Origin: Hymenobacter translucens
GTDB taxonomy: Bacteria > Bacteroidota > Bacteroidia > Cytophagales > Hymenobacteraceae
DNA length: 64,000 nucleotides
Direction of reading: 5' to 3'
Assembly: GCF_020685205.1 (NCBI RefSeq)
Contig: NZ_JAJERB010000005.1
Coordinates: forward strand, 124,001-188,000
Part shown: positions 58,031 through 64,000 of the stretch, piece by piece
How positions within the stretch are numbered: the first letter of the stretch is position 1
Layout: every line of letters starts with the position of its first letter
Translations under genes and position numbers: made by a program
Notes under the pieces: generated by a model
What the model was told of the DNA's origin: nothing
Databases searched by the model: none
What the model saw: only the letters and a program-made list of their open reading frames with translations

Positions 58031-58918
58031 TTACTGGGTGGGGCCGCTGTCGACGCGCGACTCAACGGTCGACTGCACCGTGGATGACACGGCGGAGAGA
58101 ATGTTGTAGCCGGTGGCCTGCTCGATGGCATCAACCGTGGTGCGGTAGGCGCCCCAGCTGGTACCGATGCTGGTGGTGTTGGGCGTATCGATGGCAATAA
58201 CCCGGGTGCTGGTCGTGACGCGGCTGGCATCCGACGTGCCCTGGGGCAATACCACTACTACTTTCCAGCAGCGGCTGGGTACGGTAATCTTGCCGCTGGC
58301 AATGGTGGTGGCATAGCCGTTCAGGCCCGTGCCACCGGAGCCGTAGCTGCCACAGATAATGTAGAGCTCGTAGCCCTGGTTGACCAGCGTGCGGCAGTAG
58401 TTTTCCAGGCCAGCCCAGGTCTGCTGGTTGTTTACCGATGCCTGGGGCATCATGTTGGTCATCAGGAAGGTGGCCGAGTTGTCGGCAATCGAGCCGGTGC
58501 GGTCAGCCGAGGGGCAGTTATGGCCCCGGTCGAAGCCCGAGCCGGTGTATGAGCTGCTCGTGGCCCGGAACCAGCCAGTTGGCAGCGTAGCATCGGCAGA
58601 GAAGTTGTCCTGGCGCGGGGTGCTGCCCAGCCAAGCCGAGCTCAGGTGCCAGCTTACCCAGTTGGGCTTGCCCCGGTCGCGGCTGTACGAAAGCACGAAC
58701 TGGCTTTTGCTCATCAGGTAGTTGTTCGGATAATTCGTCGCATCCGTCACCGCACCGCTGGGGTTGCCCATGGTCAGGTGTCCATCCCGGGTAGCATCGA
58801 AGCTTTGCGAAACGGCAGTTGGCTCGGCAACGGGAGCTACATCCTCCTTACGCGAACAGGACAAGGCAGCGGTGCCCAGCAGCGAGAAGGCAAACAAACG
58901 GTAAAGTGTACGCTTCAT
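58031..58918 (-). CDS. Lipoprotein DNA/RNA non-specific endonuclease
   Basis: From the ATG at 58918 the protein has 295 residues. The signal peptide ends in a lipobox (GTAALSC), so it is probably lipid-anchored. The nuclease domain carries the beta-beta-alpha-metal motif GFDRGHNCPSADRT with its catalytic His and later the metal-binding Asn in TNMMPQ. It should cut DNA and RNA outside the cytoplasm, for nutrition or defence against foreign DNA. The last 20 residues are Ser/Val-rich. A longer frame to 58990 was rejected since it precedes the signal peptide. Confidence 0.92.
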   Translation of the reverse strand: MKRTLYRLFAFSLLGTAALSCSRKEDVAPVAEPTAVSQSFDATRDGHLTMGNPSGAVTDATNYPNNYLMSKSQFVLSYSRDRGKPNWVSWHLSSAWLGSTPRQDNFSADATLPTGWFRATSSSYTGSGFDRGHNCPSADRTGSIADNSATFLMTNMMPQASVNNQQTWAGLENYCRTLVNQGYELYIICGSYGSGGTGLNGYATTIASGKITVPSRCWKVVVVLPQGTSDASRVTTSTRVIAIDTPNTTSIGTSWGAYRTTVDAIEQATGYNILSAVSSTVQSTVESRVDSGPTQ

Positions 58919-59361
58919 AGGTGTGGTGATGGATGTGAAAAAAATGGGAAAGAGCGGAATTGCCCGAATTGAAATCCTGGCAAAGATCATGGGTACTAGG
59001 TAGACAGAAGTTACGAGAATATTACCATTTAGGCCAATATCTTACACATGTCCTAATCAGAAACGCAAGTGGCTTACTATTAGAAAGTAGCGCTTATATA
59101 ATATTATACTGTTCAACGCATCCTCTGGCCCCTCCACTCCCCAGGTTGCAAATGCGGACAGCCTCAAAACCCCTGCTGTTCTCCCTTTCCGCCACAGAAA
59201 AGGCTTTTACCGGCTGCCACCTGGTCTGGATCCGCTGGTGCCTCCGTGAGCTGCCCAGCGGGAAACCGATAGCTCCAGGGCTGTCCGACCAGGCCGGAAT
59301 TTTCTGCCTCCTCCGTTTCCCGGGCCAAAGGGTCTATTTTGCCGGTCGTTTTCCTTTCTTT
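58919..59361. other. Divergent intergenic region
   Basis: These 443 bp separate the nuclease gene from the flavin monooxygenase. The left half (to about 59110) is AT-rich. On the minus strand GATCTTTG near 58985 is one base off the TAnnTTTG box. The frame of the monooxygenase stays open upstream through this region, but the encoded residues look random. Confidence 0.6.
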
Positions 59362-60432
59362 ATGACTTCCTCCTCTCTAGCCTCTACCCCATCCGTCGAC
59401 ACCGTAGTTATTGGGGCGGGGCAGGCTGGTCTGGCCGCCGCCTACTACCTGCAGCGGGCCGGCGTCGACTTTGTAGTGCTGGACGAGCAGCCGGCGGTGG
59501 GGCAGGTATGGGCTTCCCGCTACGACTCCCTTCGCCTGTTTTCTCCGGCCTGGGTAAGCAGTTTGCCTGGGCTGAGCTGGCCGGGCAACCCACTGCGGTA
59601 CCCCACAAAAGCCGAAACCGCCGCTTATCTGCAGCAGTACGCAGCTTATTTCAACTTCCCTCTTCATCTACAGCAGCGCGTCGAGCAGGTTACTGCCGTT
59701 GCGGGCGGCTACGATCTGCTCACTGCGGCGGGCCACCGCTACCGGGCGCAGCGGGTGGTGGTTTGTACCGGTCCTTTCTCGGCTCCGCGCATTCCCGACT
59801 TTGCCCCGGATCTGGCTTCCGGGATTGAGCAGCTGCACAGCAGCCGGTACCAGCGGCCAACTCAGCTGCCCGGCACCGGCCCCGTGGCCGTCGTTGGCAG
59901 CGGCAACTCAGCCCTGCAGATTGCCGCCGACCTGGCCGCTACCGGGCGCCCGGTGTATGCCTGCTACCAGGAAACCACGCCGGCCTTGCCCAACAATACG
60001 GCTATGTGGGCCTTTCTGATGGGCAGTGGCCTGCTGCGCACCTCCCGTCATTCGGCCCTGGGCCGACGGCTGCTGGCCCGGCCCGAGCCCGTTGTAAGCG
60101 CCGACCTGGCCCGGCTGCGCCGCTTTGCCAACGTACAGTTTATTGGCCGGGCGCGGTGCGTACTCGACGGCAACAAACTACAAGGTGAAAGCGGCGACTC
60201 CGCTCCCCTGCAGGGCGTGGTGTGGGCTACCGGGTACCGTCCCGACTTCGGCTGGCTGCAGGTGCCTGTTCTTGGGGAAGACGGATTGCCCCGGCACCAC
60301 CGGGGAGTCAGTGAGGCGCCGGGGCTGGCGTTTCTGGGGCTGCCCTGGCTGAACAGCCGCCGCTCAGCGCTGATGGGCGGCGCCGGCGCTGATGCCCGCT
60401 ACGTGGTGGAGCAGCTGCTGAAAAGCACATAA
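59362..60432 (+). CDS. Flavin-dependent monooxygenase (CzcO/YUCCA-like)
   Basis: From the ATG at 59362 the protein has 356 residues with two dinucleotide-binding motifs: FAD site VVIGAGQAGLAAAYYL near the N-terminus and NADPH site VAVVGSGNSALQIAADL near residue 175. GVVWATGYRPDF matches the C-terminal FAD-region ATGY motif of flavin monooxygenases. It may oxygenate small nucleophiles or act in metal-stress-linked redox chemistry; the substrate is unknown. The frame extends 134 codons upstream without similarity, so the internal ATG was chosen. Confidence 0.88.
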   Translation: MTSSSLASTPSVDTVVIGAGQAGLAAAYYLQRAGVDFVVLDEQPAVGQVWASRYDSLRLFSPAWVSSLPGLSWPGNPLRYPTKAETAAYLQQYAAYFNFPLHLQQRVEQVTAVAGGYDLLTAAGHRYRAQRVVVCTGPFSAPRIPDFAPDLASGIEQLHSSRYQRPTQLPGTGPVAVVGSGNSALQIAADLAATGRPVYACYQETTPALPNNTAMWAFLMGSGLLRTSRHSALGRRLLARPEPVVSADLARLRRFANVQFIGRARCVLDGNKLQGESGDSAPLQGVVWATGYRPDFGWLQVPVLGEDGLPRHHRGVSEAPGLAFLGLPWLNSRRSALMGGAGADARYVVEQLLKST

Positions 60433-60539
60433 TTATACTAAAACCCCATTCCTGCTTTCAGGGTTAGAAGAGCAGTCAGGCCCGCGGAGCTTTATCTACC
60501 GGACTTTTGACTGCCCGTTCTAGCTTAACTTCTACGCCC

Positions 60540-60656
60540 ATGTCCCTGCTTATCTTCCTGGGAATTCTGCTCGCTACGGCGGTGCTGGCCCTCAATACGT
60601 TCGACAACCTGAAGGAAATGCTGACGCCCGTACCCGTACGGTCCAACCACAAGTAG
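60540..60656 (+). CDS. 38-residue single-span membrane protein
   Basis: A short frame starts at ATG 60540 and encodes one hydrophobic helix, LLIFLGILLATAVLALNTF, followed by a polar tail ending in a basic NHK. A strong intrinsic terminator follows 20 bp later and the gene is flanked by its own spacer, which supports a real transcript. I do not recognise the family. It could be a small membrane regulator or a toxin-like peptide; neither is shown. Confidence 0.6.
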   Translation: MSLLIFLGILLATAVLALNTFDNLKEMLTPVPVRSNHK

Positions 60657-60676
60657 ACTTTCCTTTCTATCAGCAG

Positions 60677-60706
60677 ATAGCACCTCTGGCGAGGTGCTAT
60701 TTTTTT
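60677..60706 (+). terminator. Strong intrinsic terminator
   Basis: ATAGCACCTC (60677-60686) pairs with GAGGTGCTAT (60691-60700), with a TGGC loop and a run of T. It ends the small membrane-protein gene. Confidence 0.92.
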
Positions 60707-60720
60707 GACCTTAGCGGCAC

Positions 60721-60751
60721 AAAAAAACCGCCCTGCCAGAGCAGCGCGGTC
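60721..60751 (-). terminator. Intrinsic terminator of the sorting-domain-only gene
   Basis: On the minus strand ACCGC and GCGGT, with an inner CTGC/GCAG pair, form a hairpin followed by seven T, 24 bp after the stop of the gene at 60776. Confidence 0.8.
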
Positions 60752-60775
60752 TTGATAATAATCAGCAGCGGAAGC

Positions 60776-61132
60776 TTAGCGGATAACCAGCTTGCGCATC
60801 TCGTTGGTGTTGGCCGATTCCAGCTTGATGTAATACAGGCCGGTGGCAAACTTGCTCAGGTCGAGGGTCTTGGTGTACCGGTCGTTGAGCTCGGTAAGGG
60901 TTTCACGGTAGATAACCGATCCAATAACGTTCAGAATCCGCAGCTCAATCTTTCGGCCTTCGAAGCCGTTGATAGCAATGTGGACGATACCGGTGCTGGG
61001 GTTCGGATAAACAAGCAGGCTCTTTTCCTCGCTCGTGGGGCGGGTAGGCTGAGCAACAGTAGGCAGGCTATGGCCCATCAGGCCCAGGCTGAAGAATGAC
61101 AGCAGTAAAAAAAGGCGTAGCAGTTTCATCAT
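60776..61132 (-). CDS. Secreted protein consisting of a T9SS C-terminal sorting domain only
   Basis: The 118-residue protein has a signal peptide (LLRLFLLLSFFSLGLMGHS, cleavage near VAQ), a 12-residue linker, and then directly a type A sorting domain: LLVYPNPSTGIVHIAING, LRILNVIGSVIYRE, LDLSKFATGLYYIKL and a final KLVIR. Sorting domains normally sit at the end of a large cargo; here no cargo is left. Met2 could also be the start. It might be a decoy or regulator of the secretion machinery, or a remnant of a larger gene, but the intact signal peptide, promoter and terminator argue for expression. Confidence 0.85.
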   Translation of the reverse strand: MMKLLRLFLLLSFFSLGLMGHSLPTVAQPTRPTSEEKSLLVYPNPSTGIVHIAINGFEGRKIELRILNVIGSVIYRETLTELNDRYTKTLDLSKFATGLYYIKLESANTNEMRKLVIR

Positions 61133-61202
61133 TCAGTAGCAAGAAAGTACTTGGGAGCAAGTCGGATAGCCTGATCTAACGAGCGGCTAAAGATTAGGTT
61201 TG

Positions 61203-61210
61203 CAAAGATA
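61203..61210 (-). promoter_or_regulatory. Promoter -7 element of the sorting-domain-only gene
   Basis: On the minus strand TATCTTTG matches TAnnTTTG, about 75 bp before the start codon. A weak TTAG lies where the -33 element should be. Confidence 0.5.
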
Positions 61211-61276
61211 CGGCTAATCCCAGGCATATTAACTAAATATAACTCATTTTCAATAGTCTTCCCCACCTTTTGCCCC

Positions 61277-62413
61277 GTGTCTAAAAGCTTTCCTGCGCTT
61301 CCCGTTCTGATTATTGGCGGCGGCCTGGGCGGCCTCACGGCTGCCCTCGACCTGGCCGGCCGGGGCCATCAGGTGACGGTAGTGGAGCGGAAGCGGTACC
61401 CCTTTCATAAAGTTTGCGGTGAGTACGTATCCAACGAGGTGTTGCCTTACCTGCGCCGCCTGGGCGTTGACCCCGCCCCGCTGGGCCCGGCTGCCATTAC
61501 CCGGTTTCAGCTAACGTCTCCCGCCGGGCGGACCCTCGACGCCCGGCTCGACCTGGGCGGGTTTGGCGTCAGCCGCTACTGCCTCGACGACTACCTCTAC
61601 CAGCAGGCGTGCCGCCGGGGCGTGACCTTCGAGCTGCAGTCCACCGTGACGGACGTGCAGTTTGAGCCGGCTGCCAACTGCCACCGGGTCGTGCTGGCCG
61701 ACGGGCGGACCCTGCGGGCCCAGGTGGTGCTGGGCGCCTACGGCAAGCGGGCCAGCCTCGACCGGCAGCTGCAGCGCCCGTTTTTTCAGCAACGCTCCCC
61801 CTACGTCGGAGTCAAGTACCACCTGCGCGTTGATTTCCCACGCGACCTGATTGCCCTGCACAACTTCGCCGACGGGTACGCGGGCATTTCGGCCATCGAA
61901 GAAGACAAGTACTGCTTCTGCTACCTTACCACGCGCCAAAACCTCAAGACCCACGGCACCATCCCGGCTATGGAAGAGCAGGTGCTGGCCCGCAACCCCC
62001 ACCTGCGCCGGATCCTGACGGAAGCCGAATTTCTGTATCCACAGCCCGAGGTTATCAACGAAATTTCCTTTGCCCCGAAAACCAGCGTCGAAAACCACGT
62101 GCTGATGTGCGGGGACGCGGCCGGGCTGATTACGCCCCTTTGCGGGAACGGCATGGCCATGGCCATCCACGGGGCCCAGCTGGCTTCCGACCACGTACAC
62201 GACTTTCTCGCCGGGCGCACCACCCGCGAAGCCCTCGAAGCCCGCTACCAGCGCGACTGGCAAACGCACTTCGGCCGGCGGCTGCAGGTAGGGCGGGCTG
62301 TGCAGCGCCTGTTTGGCGGGCCCCGGCTCAGCGAGCTGGTCGTAGGCGGGCTGCGGTACTGGCCCGGGGCCGTGCGGGCCCTGATGCAGCGCACCCACGG
62401 CCAGCCGTTCTGA
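61277..62413 (+). CDS. Geranylgeranyl reductase-like FAD oxidoreductase
   Basis: The 378-residue protein, with a GTG start, has the FAD motif VLIIGGGLGGLTAALDL, then ERKRYPFHKVCGEYVS, which carries the cysteine typical of the geranylgeranyl reductase family, and later VLMCGDAAGLITPLCGNG. Related enzymes reduce or hydroxylate polyprenyl and aromatic substrates. It precedes a type III polyketide synthase and a methyltransferase on the same strand, so tailoring of a polyketide product is likely. Confidence 0.87.
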   Translation: MSKSFPALPVLIIGGGLGGLTAALDLAGRGHQVTVVERKRYPFHKVCGEYVSNEVLPYLRRLGVDPAPLGPAAITRFQLTSPAGRTLDARLDLGGFGVSRYCLDDYLYQQACRRGVTFELQSTVTDVQFEPAANCHRVVLADGRTLRAQVVLGAYGKRASLDRQLQRPFFQQRSPYVGVKYHLRVDFPRDLIALHNFADGYAGISAIEEDKYCFCYLTTRQNLKTHGTIPAMEEQVLARNPHLRRILTEAEFLYPQPEVINEISFAPKTSVENHVLMCGDAAGLITPLCGNGMAMAIHGAQLASDHVHDFLAGRTTREALEARYQRDWQTHFGRRLQVGRAVQRLFGGPRLSELVVGGLRYWPGAVRALMQRTHGQPF

Positions 62414-62566
62414 GCCGGCCGGGGTAAAACTTTATGGCCTCGGAATGCTTTCGACTTAGAATCCCGTCCTTAACGGCAGATTTGACCCGCTTGCTACTGT
62501 GTGCCCCCGGTAACTTGCGGCTCAGCTCCAACCCGCGGCAGGGTGTCTCTCCGTATACTGAGCTTA

Positions 62567-63679
62567 ATGACCAGCTTCCTTTGTGCCATTGGCACTGCCA
62601 ACCCGCCCCACCGCATCCCGCAGCCCCAGATTGCCACGTTTATGGCCAACGCGCTCCAGCTCGACGAGGCCGGCACGCGCAAACTGCGGGCGCTCTACCG
62701 GGTGTCGGGCATCGGGCAGCGCTTTTCGGTGCTGCCGGACTACGCCCGGGAAAACGGCGACTTCACGTTTTTTCCGAATACCCCCGACATTGAGCCCTTC
62801 CCGTCGGTAGGCCAGCGGATGGGCGTGTACCGGCACGAAGCCCTGCCGTTGTCGGTAGCCGCGGCCCGGGACTGCCTGCGGCAGCTGCCAGAGCTGCAGC
62901 CTGCTCAGATAACCCACCTCATCACGGTGAGCTGCACGGGCATGTACGCGCCGGGGCTCGACATCGAGCTGGTCGAGGCGCTGGGGCTGCCCACGAGCGT
63001 ACAGCGGACCTGCGTCAACTTTATGGGCTGCTACGCGGCCTTTAATGCCCTGAAGCTGGCCGATGCCTTCTGCCGGGCTGATGCCAACGCCCGGGTGCTG
63101 CTGATCTGCACCGAGCTGTGCACGATTCACTTTCAGAAAAGCCGGGAAGACGACCACCTGGTTTCCAACGCGCTGTTTGGCGACGGCTCGGCTGCGGCCG
63201 TAGTGCAGGCCCGGCCTGCCGAGCAAGGTCCGAGCCTGGCGCTGGAAGCGTTTCACTGCGGCCTCGAGCCCGACGGCCGCGCTGATATGGCCTGGCATAT
63301 CAACGACTTCGGCTTTGAAATGACGCTGTCATCGTACGTGCCCCGCATGATTCAGAAGGGCATCCGCCAGCTCACCGACGGGCTGCTACAAAATCTGCCC
63401 CTGAAGCTGAGCGACATTCACGCCTTCGCCATTCATCCCGGCGGGCGCAAGATTCTGGAGACGATTGAGCAGGAGCTGGGGCTGACAAACCACGACAACC
63501 GCTTCGCCTACCAGGTGCTGCGCGAGTACGGCAACATGTCGTCGGCCACGGTGCTATTTGTGCTGCGCGAGCTGCTTGCCTCCCTGACCCCGGCCGAAAG
63601 TCAGGAGCCGGTGCTGAGCTTTGCCTTCGGACCGGGCCTGACGCTGGAAGCTATGCTCTTACGCGTGCACCATGCCTGA
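62567..63679 (+). CDS. Type III polyketide synthase (chalcone-synthase-like)
   Basis: From the ATG at 62567 the protein has 370 residues and the catalytic triad of the family: Cys155 in VNFMGCYAAFNAL, His290 in FAIHPGG and Asn323 in YGNMSSATV. VSCTGMYAPGLDIEL upstream is also typical. Such homodimeric enzymes extend an acyl-CoA starter with malonyl-CoA and cyclise the chain to pyrones or resorcinols. Its stop overlaps the methyltransferase start by 8 bp. The product is not known; related bacterial sets make alkylresorcinols or methylated alkylpyrones. Confidence 0.93.
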   Translation: MTSFLCAIGTANPPHRIPQPQIATFMANALQLDEAGTRKLRALYRVSGIGQRFSVLPDYARENGDFTFFPNTPDIEPFPSVGQRMGVYRHEALPLSVAAARDCLRQLPELQPAQITHLITVSCTGMYAPGLDIELVEALGLPTSVQRTCVNFMGCYAAFNALKLADAFCRADANARVLLICTELCTIHFQKSREDDHLVSNALFGDGSAAAVVQARPAEQGPSLALEAFHCGLEPDGRADMAWHINDFGFEMTLSSYVPRMIQKGIRQLTDGLLQNLPLKLSDIHAFAIHPGGRKILETIEQELGLTNHDNRFAYQVLREYGNMSSATVLFVLRELLASLTPAESQEPVLSFAFGPGLTLEAMLLRVHHA

Positions 63680-64000
63680 TCTGAGCCGCCGGTCCAGCGA
63701 GGAAGAGCTGATGGACGACCTGACGCTGGCCACCGAGGCGCTGCGGCAGAACCTCGACGAACTGGAAGTCATCAACACCTGGCTGGGCGGCTACCGCATC
63801 GTGACCGACGGGCTGAGCCGGCTGAAGCCCCGCTTTCCCGCTGCTACGCCCCTGCAGCTGGCCGACCTGGGCAGCGGGGGCGGCGACACGCTCCGCGTTA
63901 TTGCCCGCTGGGCCCGCCGGCAGCGCCTGCCCGTGGTGCTGACGGGTATTGACGCCAACACCTTTATGCTCGACTACGCCGCCGGCAAGAGCCGGGACTA
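63672..64000 (+). CDS. Class I SAM-dependent methyltransferase, N-terminal part
   Basis: The gene starts at ATG 63672, inside the end of the polyketide synthase gene (ATGCCTGA overlap), and runs off the window after 109 codons. Motif I reads LADLGSGGGDTLRVIARWA (about residues 65-83) and GIDANTFMLDYA gives the acidic motif II position. It is the likely C- or O-methylating tailoring enzyme of the polyketide pathway. Confidence 0.85.
   Translation, partial: MPDLSRRSSEEELMDDLTLATEALRQNLDELEVINTWLGGYRIVTDGLSRLKPRFPAATPLQLADLGSGGGDTLRVIARWARRQRLPVVLTGIDANTFMLDYAAGKSRD

Noticed and set aside
58960-59361. N-terminal extension of the flavin monooxygenase
   Set aside because: The frame is open but its start is in AT-rich intergenic DNA and the residues show no similarity to the family, whose FAD motif begins just after the ATG at 59362.

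Overview
This 64 kb window is GC-rich chromosomal DNA that looks like a Cytophagales bacterium (Bacteroidota), most probably Hymenobacter or a close relative. The reasons are type IX secretion sorting domains, M43 cytophagalysin-type proteases, DUF families common in that phylum, Bacteroidota promoters (TTTG, about 20 bp, TAnnTTTG) and GTCATCCTGAG-type intergenic repeats. No phage, insertion sequence or CRISPR array was seen, and most of the window reads as core genome with lineage-specific additions.

Layout. 1-8.4 kb: acetyltransferase end, lipoprotein cytochrome c, hflX, two tandem M43 metalloproteases, sixA-ppk1. 8.5-19.4 kb: envelope and signalling genes, namely an outer-membrane protein, a 1295-residue phosphoesterase/barrel fusion, an HD-PycTM membrane protein convergent with a DUF2652 cyclase-fold protein, tRNA-Arg(CCT), and a NERD/coiled-coil/WG-repeat protein. 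19.5-25.8 kb: two NarL-type regulators with identical DNA-binding helices, cyanophycinase, a Rieske-FAD oxidoreductase and two STAS proteins; these carry a repeated ATACGGnTTTT box. 26-28.3 kb: galK-galT. 28.4-38.8 kb: an exporter regulon comprising a histidine kinase, a sigma-54 activator, two MacB-like permeases, an ECF sigma factor, an ABC ATPase, and TolC and HlyD partners. Two near-identical sigma-54 promoters with equally spaced upstream activator sites drive it. 39-41.6 kb: pncB, a DUF4240 protein and an HMA protein. 41.7-53 kb: a large purine operon (purL, purQ, purC-purE fusion, NTF2-like, GNAT, purD, purN, purF, purM). 53.1-56.8 kb: pyrE-pyrF-pyrD and a class II synthetase paralogue with an attenuator-like leader. 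57-61.1 kb: secreted DUF4468 protein, lipoprotein nuclease, flavin monooxygenase, a 38-residue membrane protein, and a protein that is only a signal peptide plus sorting domain. 61.3-64 kb: the start of a type III polyketide cluster (FAD oxidoreductase, polyketide synthase, methyltransferase cut by the window end).

Two signals not explained by gene content stand out. First, at nine loci the DNA has a 7-base period; most of these are paired, mutually complementary arms flanking a spacer, each locus has its own heptamer, and some arms supply the stop codon or C-terminal tail of a gene. Second, the sigma-54 promoter and enhancer architecture is duplicated, with exactly the same 66 bp offset, in front of the two halves of the exporter. 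Protein functions are assigned from motifs read by eye; no database search was run.
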